Positions 25,148 through 38,500 of a DNA stretch of 64,000 nucleotides are shown here, in pieces. The translations under genes and the position numbers were made by a program. Below the pieces are notes generated by a model that searched no databases, was not told where the DNA came from, and was given only the letters and a program-made list of their open reading frames with translations. The stretch comes from Brachionus manjavacas (lineage: Eukaryota; Rotifera; Eurotatoria; Ploima; Brachionidae). Numbering within the stretch: position 1 is the first letter of the stretch; every line of letters starts with the position of its first letter. The DNA is taken from NCBI GenBank assembly GCA_019054805.1, contig JAHQIY010000019.1, positions 1,295,494 to 1,359,493 of the forward strand. The letters are read 5' to 3'.

Positions 25148-28100
25148 CCATGTGCATAACTTTTCGAATCTTTGACCTTTTTTTGATCTGTAAAGGCCAA
25201 AGGCAAGAAAATTTTAAGATCTATCTAGTGGTATCTTCGGTTTTCCATAATTCGAAAAATTCATTGCAAAAACCTATCTGAAAAACGTCAAAAAATGGGT
25301 TTTTTGCTCATTTTCGAAGTCGCCTAAAATCTTGTCCTTTTAATTTTTTTGAGTCCTGTAAATTGTATCATGTAGAACTTTTTGCGCTCTTGAATTTGAG
25401 CTATTAATCATTATCGTAGCTAAAAAATTGACCATTCTGCAGTGACTTGAAAACTAAGTGACTGGTAATCACTTGCAAGTTTCCCATGTGCATAACTTTT
25501 CGAATCTTTGACCTTTTTTTGATCTGTAAAAGCCAAAGTCAAGAAAATTTCAAGATCTATCTAGTGGTATCTTCGGTTTTCCATAATTCGAAAAATTCAT
25601 TGCAAAAACCTATCTGAAATACGTCAAAAAATGGGTTTTTTGCTCATTTTCGAAGGCGCCTAAAATCTTGTCCTTTTAACTTTTTTGAGTCCTGTAAATT
25701 GTATCATGTAGAACTTTTTGCGTTCTTGAATTTGAGCTATTAATCATTATCGTAACTAAAAAATTGACCATTCTGCAGTGACTTGAAAACTAAGTGACTG
25801 GTAATCACTTGCAAGTTTCCCATGTGCATAACTTTTCGAATCTTTGACCTTTTTTTGATCTGTAAAAGCCAAAGTCAAGAAAATTTCAAGATCTATCTAG
25901 TGGTATCTTCGGTTTTCCATAATTCGAAAAATTCATTGCAAAAAACCTATCAGAAAAACGTCAAAAAATGGGTTTTTTGCTCATTTTCGAAGGCGCCTAA
26001 AATCTTGTCCTTTTAACTTTTTTGAGTCCTGTAAATTGTATCATGTAGAACTTTTTGCGCTCTTGAATTTGAGCTATTAATCATTATCGTAGCTAAAAAA
26101 TTGACCATTCTGCAGTGACTTGAAAACTAAGTGACTGGTAATCACTTGCAAGTTTCCCATGTGCATAACTTTTCGAATCTTTGACCTTTTTTTGATCTGT
26201 AAAGGCCAAAGGCAAGAAAATTTTAAGATCTATCTAGTGGTATCTTCGGTTTTCCATAATTCGAAAAATTCATTGCAAAAAACCTATCAGAAAAACGTCA
26301 AAAAATGGGTTTTTTGCTCATTTTCGAAGGCGCCTAAAATCTTGTCCTTTTAACTTTTTTGAGTCCTGTAAATTGTATCATGTAGAACTTTTTGCGTTCT
26401 TGAATTTGAGCTATTAATCATTATCGTAACTAAAAAATTGACCATTCTGCAGTGACTTGAAAACTAAGTGACTGGTAATCACTTGCAAGTTTCCCATGTG
26501 CATAACTTTTCGAATCTTTGACCTTTTTTTGATCTGTAAAAGCAAAAGTCAAGAAAATTTCAAGATCTATCTAGTGGTATCTTCGGTTTTCCATAATTCG
26601 AAAAATTCATTGCAAAAAACCTATCAGAAAAACGTCAAAAAATGGGTTTTTTGCTCATTTTCAAAGGGCCTAAAATCTTGTCCTTTTAACTTTTTTGAGT
26701 CCTGTAAATTGTATCATGTAGAACTTTTTGCGCTCTTGAATTTGAGCTATTAATCATTATCGTAGCTAAAAAATTGACCATTCTGCAGTGACTTGAAAAC
26801 TAAGTGACTGGTAATCACTTGCAAGTTTCCCATGTGCATAACTTTTCGAATCTTTGACCTTTTTTTGATCTGTAATAGCCAAAGTCAAGAAAATTTCACG
26901 ATCTATCTAGTGGTATCTTCGGTTTTCCATAATTCGAAAAATTCATTGCAAAAAACCTATCTGAAATACGTCAAAAAATGGGTTTTTTGCTCATTTTCGA
27001 AGGCGCCTAAAATCTTGTCCTTTTAACTTTTTTGAGTCCTGTAAATTGTATCATGTAGAACTTTTTGCGCTCTTGAATTTGAGCTATTAATCATTATCGT
27101 AGCTAAAAAATTGACCATTCTGCAGTGACTTGAAAACTAAGTGACTGGTAATCACTTGCAAGTTTCCCATGTGCATAACTTTTCGAATCTTTGACCTTTT
27201 TTTGATCTGTAAAAGCCAAAGTCAAGAAAATTTCAAGATCTATCTAGTGGTATCTTCGGTTTTCCATAATTCGAAAAATTTATTGCAAAAAACCTATCTG
27301 AAAAACGTCAAAAAATGGGTTTTTTGCTCATTTTCAAAGGGCCTAAAATCTTGTCCTTTTAACTTTTTTGAGTCCTGTAAATTGTATCATGTAGAACTTT
27401 TTGCGCTCTTGAATTTGAGCTATTAATCATTATCGTAGCTAAAAAATTGACCATTCTGCAGTGACTTGAAAACTAAGTGACTGGTAATCACTTGCAAGTT
27501 TCCCATGTGCATAACTTTTCGAATCTTTGACCTTTTTTTGATCTGTAATAGCCAAAGTCAAGAAAATTTCAAGATCTATCTAGTGGTATCTTCGGTTTTC
27601 CATAATTCGAAAAATTCATTGCAAAAAACCTATCTGAAATACGTCAAAAATGGGTTTTTTGCTCATTTTCGAAGGCGCCTAAAATCTTGTCCTTTTAACT
27701 TTTTTGAGTCCTGTAAATTGTATCATGTAGAACTTTTTGCGCTCTTGAATTTGAGCTATTAATCATTATCGTAGCTAAAAAATTGACCATTCTGCAGTGA
27801 CTTGAAAACTAAGTGACTGGTAATCACTTGCAAGTTTCCCATGTGCATAACTTTTCGAATCTTTGACCTTTTTTTGATCTGTAAAAGCCAAAGTCAAGAA
27901 AATTTCAAGATCTATCTAGTCGTATCTTCGGTTTTCCATAATTCGAAAAATTTATTGCAAAAAACCTATCTGAAAAACGTCAAAAAATGGGTTTTTTGCT
28001 CATTTTCGAAGGCGCCTAAAATCTTGTCCTTTTAACTCTTTTGAGTCCTGTAAATTGTATCATGTAGAACTTTTTGCGCTCTTGAATTTGAGCTATTAAT

Positions 28101-28177
28101 CATTATCGTAGCTAAAAAATTGACCATTCTGCAGTGACTTGAAAACTAAGTGACTGGTAATCACTTGCAAGTTTCCC
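25148..28177. repeat. Domain of two- and three-unit local duplications
   Basis: The rare gcgttcttg plus cgtaactaaa pair occurs at about 25721 and 26395 (674 bp apart). The attttaagatc variant, with gtaaaggccaaaggc, occurs in the units at 25148 and 26159 (1,011 bp apart). Units at 26496 and 27169 share a one-base deletion giving tcaaagggcc, 673 bp apart. The region therefore mixes two- and three-unit exchange registers. No gene is seen. Confidence 0.8.
26496..27840. repeat. Two-unit HOR, about 673 bp, two copies
   Basis: Copy one is 26496-27168 and copy two is 27169-27840. The first unit of each carries tcaaagggcc (26661 and 27334). The second unit of each carries gtaatagcc with gaaatacg. Copy two has lost cacgatc and has one fewer A in its A run. 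Confidence 0.75.
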
Positions 28178-31100
28178 ATGTGCATAACTTTTCGAATCTT
28201 TGACCTTTTTTTGATCTGTAAAAGCCAAAGTCAAGAAAATTTCAAGATCTATCTAGTGGTATCTTCGGTTTTCCATAATTCGAAAAATTCATTGCAAAAA
28301 ACCTATCTGAAAAACGTCAAAAAAGGGGTTTTTTGCTCATTTTCGAAGGCGCCTAAAATCTTGTCCTTTTAACTTTTTTGAGTCCTGTAAATTGTATCAT
28401 GTAGAACTTTTTGCGCTCTTGAATTTGAGCTATTAATCATTATCGTAGCTAAAAAATTGACCATTCTGCAGTGACTTGAAAACTAAGTGACTGGTAATCA
28501 CTTGCAAGTTTCCCATGTGCATAACTTTTCGAATCTTTGACCTTTTTTTGATCTGTAAAAGCCAAAGTCAAGAAAATTTCAAGATCTATCTAGTGGTATC
28601 TTCGGTTTTCCATAATTCGAAAAATTTATTGCAAAAAACCTATCTGAAAAACGTCAAAAAATGGGTTTTTTGCTCATTTTCGGAGGCCCCCAAAAATCTT
28701 GTCCTTTTATTTTTTTTGAGTCCTGTAAATTGTATCATGTAGAACTTTTTGCGCTCTTGAATTTGAGCTATTAATCATTATCGTAGCTAAAAAATTGACC
28801 ATTCTGCAGTGACTTGAAAACTAAGTGACTGGTAATCACTTGCAAGTTTCCCATGTGCATAACTTTTCGAATCTTTGACCTTTTTTTGATCTGTAAAAGC
28901 CAAAGTCAAGAAAATTTCAAGATCTATCTAGTGGTATCTTCGGTTTTCCATAATTCGAAAAATTCATTGCAAAAAACCTATCTGAAATACGTCAAAAAAT
29001 GGGTTTTTTGCTCATTTTCGAAGGCGCCTAAAATCTTGTCCTTTTAACTTTTTTGAGTCCTGTAAATTGTATCATGTAGAACTTTTTGCGCTCTTGTATT
29101 TGAGCTATTAATCATTATCGTAGCTAAAAAATTGACCATTCTGCAGTGACTTGAAAACTAAGTGACTGGTAATCACTTGCAAGTTTCCCATGTGCATAAC
29201 TTTTCGAATCTTTGACCTTTTTTTGATCTGTAAAAGCCAAAGTCAAGAAAATTTCAAGATCTATCTAGTGGTATCTTCGGTTTTCCATAATTCGAAAAAT
29301 TCATTGCAAAAAACCTATCTGAAATACGTCAAAAAAGGGGTTTTTTGCTCATTTTCGAAGGCGCCTAAAATCTTGTCCTTTTAACTTTTTTGAGTCCTGT
29401 AAATTGTATCATGTAGAACTTTTTGCGCTCTTGAATTTGAGCTATTAATCATTATCGTAGCTAAAAAATTGACCATTCTGCAGTGACTTGAAAACTAAGT
29501 GACTGGTGATCACTTGCAAGTTTCCCATGTGCATAACTTTTCGAATCTTTGACCTTTTTTTGATCTGTAAAAGCCAAAGTCAAGAAAATTTCAAGATCTA
29601 TCTAGTGGTATCTTCGGTTTTCCATAATTCGAAAAATTCATTGCAAAAAACCTATCTGAAATACGTCAAAAAAGGGGTTTTTTGCTCATTTTCGAAGGCG
29701 CCTAAAATCTTGTCCTTTTAACTTTTTTGAGTCCTGTAAATTGTATCATGTAGAACTTTTTGCGCTCTTGAATTTGAGCTATTAATCATTATCGTAGCTA
29801 AAAAATTGACCATTCTGCAGTGACTTGAAAACTAAGTGACTGGTGATCACTTGCAAGTTTCCCATGTGCATAACTTTTCGAATCTTTGACCTTTTTTCGA
29901 TCTGTAAAAGCCAAAGTCAAGAAAATTTCAAGATCTATCTAGTGGTATCTTCGGTTTTCCATAATTCGAAAAATTCATTGCAAAAAACCTATCTGAAATA
30001 CGTCAAAAAAGGGGTTTTTTGCTCATTTTCGAAGGCGCCTAAAATCTTGTCCTTTTAACTTTTTTGAGTCCTGTAAATTGTATCATGTAGAACTTTTTGC
30101 GCTCTTGAATTTGAGCTATTAATCATTATCGTAGCTAAAAAATTGACCATTCTGCAGTGACTTGAAAACTAAGTGACTGGTAATCACTTGCAAGTTTCCC
30201 ATGTGCATAACTTTTCGAATCTTTGACCTTTTTTGGATCTGTAAAAGCCAAAGTCAAGAAAATTTCAAGATCTATCTAGTGGTATCTTCGGTTTTCCATA
30301 ATTCGAAAAATTCATTGCAAAAAACCTATCTGAAAAACGTCAAAAAATGGGTTTTTTGCTCATTTTCGAAGGCGCCTAAAATCTTGTCCTTTTAACTTTT
30401 TTGAGTCCTGTAAATTGTATCATGTAGAACTTTTTGCGTTCTTGAATTTGAGCTATTAATCATTATCGTAGCTAAAAAATTGACCATTCTGCAGTGACTT
30501 GAAAACTAAGTGACTGGTAATCACTTGCAATTTTCCATGTGCATAACTTTTCGAATCTTTGACCTTTTTTTGATCTGTAAAAGCCAAAGGCAAGAAAATT
30601 TCAAGATCTATCTAGTGGTATCTTCGGTTTTCCATAATTCGAAAAATTCATTGCAAAAAACCTATCTGAAATACGTCAAAAAATGGGTTTTTTGCTCATT
30701 TTCGAAGGCGCCTAAAATCTTGTCCTTTTAACTTTTTTGAGTCCTGTAAATTGTATCATGTAGAACTTTTTGCGCTCTTGAATTTGAGCTATTAATCATT
30801 ATCGTAGCTAAAAAATTGACCATTCTGCAGTGACTTGAAAACTAAGTGACTGGTGATCACTTGCAAGTTTCCCATGTGCATAACTTTTCGAATCTTTGCC
30901 CTTTTTTGATCTGTAAAAGCCAAAGTCAAGAAAATTTCAAGATCTATCTAGTGGTATCTTCGGTTTTCCATAATTCGAAAAATTCATTGCAAAAAACCTA
31001 TCTGAAATACGTCAAAAAATGGGTTTTTTGCTCATTTTCGAAGGCGCCTAAAATCTTGTCCTTTTAACTTTTTTGAGTCCTGTAAATTGTATCATGTAGA

Positions 31101-32220
31101 ACTTTTTGCGCTCTTGTATTTGAGCTATTAATCATTATCGTAGCTAAAAAATTGACCATTCTGCAGTGACTTGAAAACTAAGTGACTGGTAATCACTTGC
31201 AAGTTTCCCATGTGCATAACTTTTCGAATCTTTGACCTTTTTTGGATCTGTAAAAGCCAAAGTCAAGAAAATTTCAAGATCTATCTAGTGGTATCTTCGG
31301 TTTTCCATAATTCGAAAAATTCATTGCAAAAAACCTATCTGAAATACGTCAAAAAAGGGGTTTTTTGCTCATTTTCGAAGGCGCCTAAAATCTTGTCCTT
31401 TTAACTTTTTTGAGTCCTGTAAATTGTATCATGTAGAACTTTTTGCGCTCTTGAATTTGAGCTATTAATCATTATCGTAGCTAAAAAATTGACCATTCTG
31501 CAGTGACCTGAAAACTAAGTGACTGGTGATCACTTGCAAGTTTCCCATGTGCATAACTTTTCGAATCTTTGACCTTTTTTTGATCTGTAAAAGCCAAAGT
31601 CAAGAAAATTTCAAGATCTATCTAGTGGTATCTTCGGTTTTCCATAATTCGAAAAATTCATTGCAAAAAACCTATCTGAAATACGTCAAAAAAGGGGTTT
31701 TTTGCTCATTTTCGAAGGCGCCTAAAATCTTGTCCTTTTAACTTTTTTGAGTCCTGTAAATTGTATCATGTAGAACTTTTTGCGCTCTTGAATTTGAGCT
31801 ATTAATCATTATCGTAGCTAAAAAATTGACCATTCTGCAGTGACTTGAAAACTAAGTGACTGGTAATCACTTGCAAGTTTCCCATGTGCATAACTTTTCG
31901 AATCTTTGACCTTTTTTGGATCTGTAAAAGCCAAAGTCAAGAAAATTTCAAGATCTATCTAGTGGTATCTTCGGTTTTCCATAATTCGAAAAATTCATTG
32001 CAAAAAACCTATCTGAAATACGTCAAAAAAGGGGTTTTTTGCTCATTTTCGAAGGCGCCTAAAATCTTGTCCTTTTAACTTTTTTGAGTCCTGTAAATTG
32101 TATCATGTAGAACTTTTTGCGCTCTTGAATTTGAGCTATTAATCATTATCGTAGCTAAAAAATTGACCATTCTGCAGTGACTTGAAAACTAAGTGACTGG
32201 TAATCACTTGCAAGTTTCCC
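28178..32220. repeat. Domain of aaaaaagggg / gtgatcac units with partial six-unit duplication
   Basis: Several units replace aaaaaatggg with aaaaaagggg (28178, 29190, 29527, 29864, 31210, 31547, 31884). Several end in ggtgatcac instead of ggtaatcac (about 29506, 29843, 30853 and 31526). Units at 28853, 29190, 29527 and 29864 match units at 30874, 31210, 31547 and 31884 in order for gaaatacg, cttgtattt and gggg, an offset of about 2,021 bp (six units). The remaining two units of the block do not match well, so the duplication is partial or partly overwritten. One unit has an unusual patch, cggaggcccccaaaaatc, near 28,681. Confidence 0.7.
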
Positions 32221-35200
32221 ATGTGCATAACTTTTCGAATCTTTGACCTTTTTTTGATCTGTAAAAGCCAAAGTCAAGAAAATTTCAAGATCTATCTAGT
32301 GGTATCTTCGGTTTTCCATAATTCGAAAAATTTATTGCAAAAAACCTATCTGAAAAACGTCAAAAAATGGGTTTTTTGCTCATTTTCGAAGGCGCCTAAA
32401 ATCTTGTCCTTTTAACTTTTTTGAGTCCTGTAAATTGTATCATGTAGAACTTTTTGCGCTCTTGAATTTGAGCTATTAATCATTATCGTAGCTAAAAAAT
32501 TGACCATTCTGCAGTGACTTGAAAACTAAGTGACTGGTAATCACTTGCAAGTTTCCCATGTGCATAACTTTTCGAATCTTTGACCTTTTTTTGATCTGTA
32601 AAAGCCAAAGTCAAGAAAATTTCAAGATCTATCTAGTGGTATCTTCGGTTTTCCATAATTCGAAAAATTTATTGCAAAAAACCTATCTGAAAAACGTCAA
32701 AAAATGGGTTTTTTGCTCATTTTCGAAGGCGCCTAAAATCTTGTCCTTTTAACTTTTTTGAGTCCTGTAAATTGTATCATGTAGAACTTTTTGCGCTCTT
32801 GAATTTGAGCTATTAATCATTATCGTAGCTAAAAAATTGACCATTCTGCATTGACTTGAAAACTAAGTGACTGGTAATCACTTGCAAGTTTCCCATGTGC
32901 ATAACTTTTCGAATCTTTGACCTTTTTTGATCTGTAAAAGCCAAAGTCAAGAAAAATTTCAAGATCTATCTAGTGGTATCTTCGGTTTTCCATAATTCGA
33001 AAAATTTATTGCAAAAAACCTATCTGAAAAACGTCAAAAAATGGGTTTTTTGCTCATTTTCGAAGGCGCCTAAAATCTTGTCCTTTTAACTTTTTTGAGT
33101 CCTGTAAATTGTATCATGTAGAACTTTTTGCGCTCTTGAATTTGAGCTATTAATCATTATCGTAGCTAAAAAATTGACCATTCTGCAGTGACTTGAAAAC
33201 TAAGTGACTGGTAATCACTTGCAAGTTTCCCATGTGCATAACTTTTCGAATCTTTGACCTTTTTTGGATCTGTAAAAGCCAAAGTCAAGAAAATTTCAAG
33301 ATCTATCTAGTGGTATCTTCGGTTTTCCATAATTCGAAAAATTCATTGCAAAACCTATCTGAAAAACGTCAAAAAAGGGGTTTTTTGCTCATTTTCGAAG
33401 GCGCCTAAAATCTTGTCCTTTTAACTTTTTTGAGTCCTGTAAATTGTATCATGTAGAACTTTTTGCGCTCTTGAATTTGAGCTATTAATCATTATCGTAG
33501 CTAAAAAATTGACCATTCTGCAGTGACTTGAAAACTAAGTGACTGGTAATCACTTGCAAGTTTCCCATGTGCATAACTTTTCGAATCTTTGACCTTTTTT
33601 TGATCTGTAAAAGCCAAAGTCAAGAAAATTTCAAGATCTATCTAGTGGTATCTTCGGTTTTCCATAATTCGAAAAATTTATTGCAAAAAACCTATCTGAA
33701 AAACGTCAAAAAATGGGTTTTTTGCTCATTTTCGAAGACGCCTAAAATCTTGTCCTTTTAACTTTTTTGGAGTCCTGTAAATTGTATCATGTAGAACTTT
33801 TTGCGCTCTTGAATTTGAGCTATTAATCATTATCGTAGCTAAAAAATTGACCATTCTGCAGTGACTTGAAAACTAAGTGACTGGTAATCACTTGCAAGTT
33901 TCCCATGTGCATAACTTTTCGAATCTTTGACCTTTTTTTGATCTGTAAAAGCCAAAGTCAAGAAAATTTCAAGATCTATCTAGTGGTATCTTCGGTTTTC
34001 CATAATTCGAAAAATTTATTGCAAAAAACCTATCTGAAAAACGTCAAAAAATGGGTTTTTTGCTCATTTTCGAAGGCGCCTAAAATCTTGTCCTTTTAAC
34101 TTTTTTGAGTCCTGTAAATTGTATCATGTAGAACTTTTTGCGCTCTTGAATTTGAGCTATTAATCATTATCGTAGCTAAAAAATTGACCATTCTGCAGTG
34201 ACTTGAAAACTAAGTGACTGGTAATCACTTGCAAGTTTCCCATGTGCATAACTTTTCGAATCTTTGACCTTTTTTTGATCTGTAAAAGCCAAAGTCAAGA
34301 AAATTTCAAGATCTATCTAGTGGTATCTTCGGTTTTCCATAATTCGAAAAATTCATTGCAAAAACCTATCTGAAAAACGTCAAAAAAGGGGTTTTTTGCT
34401 CATTTTCGAAGGCGCCTAAAATCTTGTCCTTTTAACTTTTTTGAGTCCTGTAAATTGTATCATGTAGAACTTTTTGCGCTCTTGAATTTGAGCTATTAAT
34501 CATTATCGTAGCTAAAAAATTGACCATTCTGCAGTGACTTGAAAACTAAGTGACTGGTAATCACTTGCAAGTTTCCCATGTGCATAACTTTTCGAATCTT
34601 TGACCTTTTTTTGATCTCTAAAAGCCAAAGTCAAGAAAATTTCAAGATCTATCTAGTGGTATCTTCGGTTTTCCATAATTCGAAAAATTTATTGCAAAAA
34701 ACCTATCTGAAAAACGTCAAAAAATGGGTTTTTTGCTCATTTTCGAAGGCGCCTAAAATCTTGTCCTTTTAACTTTTTTGAGTCCTGTAAATTGTATCAT
34801 GTAGAACTTTTTGCGCTCTTGAATTTGAGCTATTAATCATTATCGTAGCTAAAAATTGACCATTCTGCAGTGACTTGAAAACTAAGTGACTGGTAATCAC
34901 TTGCAAGTTTCCCATGTGCATAACTTTTCGAATCTTTGACCTTTTTTTGATCTCTAAAAGCCAAAGTCAAGAAAATTTCAAGATCTATCTAGTGGTATCT
35001 TCGGTTTTCCATAATTCGAAAAATTTATTGCAAAAAACCTATCTGAAAAACGTCAAAAAATGGGTTTTTTGCTCATTTTCGAAGGCGCCTAAAATCTTGT
35101 CCTTTTAACTTTTTTGAGTCCTGTAAATTGTATCATGTAGAACTTTTTGCGCTCTTGAATTTGAGCTATTAATCATTATCGTAGCTAAAAAATTGACCAT

Positions 35201-35587
35201 TCTGCAGTGACTTGAAAACTAAGTGACTGGTAATCACTTGCAAGTTTCCCATGTGCATAACTTTTCGAATCTTTGACCTTTTTTTGATCTCTAAAAGCCA
35301 AAGTCAAGAAAATTTCAAGATCTATCTAGTGGTATCTTCGGTTTTCCATAATTCGAAAAATTTATTGCAAAAAACCTATCTGAAAAACGTCAAAAAATGG
35401 GTTTTTTGCTCATTTTCGAAGGCGCCTAAAATCTTGTCCTTTTAACTTTTTTGAGTCCTGTAAATTGTATCATGTAGAACTTTTTGCGCTCTTGAATTTG
35501 AGCTATTAATCATTATCGTAGCTAAAAAATTGACCATTCTGCAGTGACTTGAAAACTAAGTGACTGGTAATCACTTGCAAGTTTCCC
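32221..35587. repeat. Domain of tttattgc units entering a three-unit register
   Basis: Most units here carry tttattgc with ggcgcc. Units at about 33230 and 34242 instead carry cattgc plus aaaaaagggg and a shortened A run, 1,012 bp (three units) apart. Three successive units (34578, 34914, 35251) share gatctctaaaag and are nearly identical, a recent one-unit triplication. No gene is seen. Confidence 0.8.
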
Positions 35588-38500
35588 ATGTGCATAACTT
35601 TTCGAATCTTTGACCTTTTTTTGATCTGTAAAAGCCAAAGTCAAGAAAATTTCAAGATCTATCTAGTGGTATCTTCGGTTTTCCATAATTCGAAAAATTT
35701 ATTGCAAAAAACCTATCTGAAAAACGTCAAAAAATGGGTTTTTTGCTCATTTTCGAAGGCGCCTAAAATCTTGTCCTTTTAACTTTTTTGAGTCCTGTAA
35801 ATTGTATCATGTAGAACTTTTTGCGCTCTTGAATTTGAGCTATTAATCATTATCGTAGCTAAAAAATTGACCATTCTGCAGTGACTTGAAAACTAAGTGA
35901 CTGGTAATCACTTGCAAGTTTCCCATGTGCATAACTTTTCGAATCTTTGACCTTTTTTTGATCTATAAAAGCCAAAGGCAAGAAAATTTCAAGATCTATC
36001 TAGTGGTATCTTCGGTTTTCCATAATTCGAAAAATTTATTGCAAAAAACCTATCTGAAAAACGTCAAAAAATGGGTTTTTTGCTCATTTTCGAAGGCGCC
36101 TAAAATCTTGTCCTTTTAACTTTTTTGAGTCCTGTAAATTGTATCATGTAGAACTTTTTGCGCTCTTGAATTTGAGCTATTAATCATTATCGTAGCTAAA
36201 AAATTGACCATTCTGCAGTGACTTGAAAACTAAGTGACTGGTAATCACTTGCAAGTTTCCCATGTGCATAACTTTTCGAATCTTTGACCTTTTTTGATCT
36301 CTAAAAGCCAAAGTCAAGAAAATTTCAAGATCTATCTAGTGGTATCTTCGGTTTTCCATAATTCGAAAAATTTATTGCAAAAAACCTATCTGAAAAACGT
36401 CAAAAAATGGGTTTTTTGCTCATTTTCGAAGGCGCCTAAAATCTTGTCCTTTTAACTTTTTTGAGTCCTGTAAATTGTATCATGTAGAACTTTTTGCGCT
36501 CTTGAATTTGAGCTATTAATCATTATCGTAGCTAAAAAATTGACCATTCTGCAGTGACTTGAAAACTAAGTGACTGGTAATCACTTGCAAGTTTCCCATG
36601 TGCATAACTTTTCGAATCTTTGACCTTTTTTTGATCTGTAAAAGCCAAAGTCAAGAAAATTTCAAGATCTATCTAGTGGTATCTTCGGTTTTCCATAATT
36701 CGAAAAATTTATTGCAAAAAACCTATCTGAAAAACGTCAAAAAATGGGTTTTTTGCTCATTTTCGAAGGCGCCTAAAATCTTGTCCTTTTAACTTTTTTG
36801 AGTCCTGTAAATTGTATCATGTAGAACTTTTTGCGCTCTTGAATTTGAGCTATTAATCATTATCGTAGCTAAAAAATTGACCATTCTGCAGTGACTTGAA
36901 AACTAAGTGACTGGTAATCACTTGCAAGTTTCCCATGTGCATAACTTTTCGAATCTTTGACCTTTTTTGATCTCTAAATGCCAAAGGCAAGAAAATTTCA
37001 AGATCTATCTAGTGGTATCTTCGGTTTTCCATAATTCGAAAAATTTATTGCAAATCCTATCTGAAAAACGTCAAAAAATGGGTTTTTTGCTCATTTTCGA
37101 AGGCGCCTAAAATCTTGTCCTTTTAACTTTTTTGAGTCCTGTAAATTGTATCATGTAGAACTTTTTGCGCTCTTGAATTTGAGCTATTAATCATTATCGT
37201 AGCTAAAAAATTGACCATTCTGCAGTGACTTGAAAACTAAGTGACTGGTAATCACTTGCAAGTTTCCCATGTGCATAACTTTTCGAATCTTTGACCTTTT
37301 TTTGATCTCTAAAAGCCAAAGTCAAGAAAATTTCAAGATCTATCTAGTGGTATCTTCGGTTTTCCATAATTCGAAAAATTTATTGCAAAAAACCTATCTG
37401 AAAAACGTCAAAAAATGGGTTTTTTGCTCATTTTCGAAGGCGCCTAAAATCTTGTCCTTTTAACTTTTTTGAGTCCTGTAAATTGTATCATGTAGAACTT
37501 TTTGCGCTCTTGAATTTGAGCTATTAATCATTATCGTAGCTAAAAAATTGACCATTCTGCAGTGACTTGAAAACTAAGTGACTGGTAATCACTTGCAAGT
37601 TTCCCATGTGCATAACTTTTCGAATCTTTGACCTTTTTTTGATCTGTAAAAGCCAAAGTCAAGAAAATTTCAAGATCTATCTAGTGGTATCTTCGGTTTT
37701 CCATAATTCGAAAAATTTATTGCAAAAAACCTATCTGAAAAACGTCAAAAAATGGGTTTTTTGCTCATTTTCGAAGGCGCCTAAAATCTTGTCCTTTTAA
37801 CTTTTTTGAGTCCTGTAAATTGTATCATGTAGAACTTTTTGCGCTCTTGAATTTGAGCTATTAATCATTATCGTAGCTAAAAAATTGACCATTCTGCAGT
37901 GACTTGAAAACTAAGTGACTGGTAATCACTTGCAAGTTTCCCATGTGCATAACTTTTCGAATCTTTGACCTTTTTTTTATCTGTAAAAGCCAAAGGCAAG
38001 AAAATTTCAAGATCTATCTAGTGGTATCTTCGGTTTTCCATAATTCGAAAAATTTATTGCAAAAAACCTATCTGAAAAACGTCAAAAAATGGGTTTTTTG
38101 CTCATTTTCGAAGTCACCTAAAATCTTGTCCTTTTAACTTTTTTGAGTCCTGTAAATTGTATCATGTAGAACTTTTTGCGCTCTTGAATTTGAGCTATTA
38201 ATCATTATCGTAGCTAAAAAATTGACCATTCTGCAGTGACTTGAAAACTAAGTGACTGGTAATCACTTGCAAGTTTCCCATGTGCATAACTTTTCGAATC
38301 TTTGACCTTTTTTTGATCTCTAAAAGACAAAGTCAAGAAAATTTCAAGATCTATCTAGTGGTATCTTCGGTTTTCCATAATTCGAAAAATTCATTGCAAA
38401 AACCTATCTGAAAAACGTCAAAAAATGGGTTTTTTGCTCATTTTCGAAGGCGCCTAAAATCTTGTCCTTTTAACTTTTTTGAGTCCTGTAAATTGTATCA

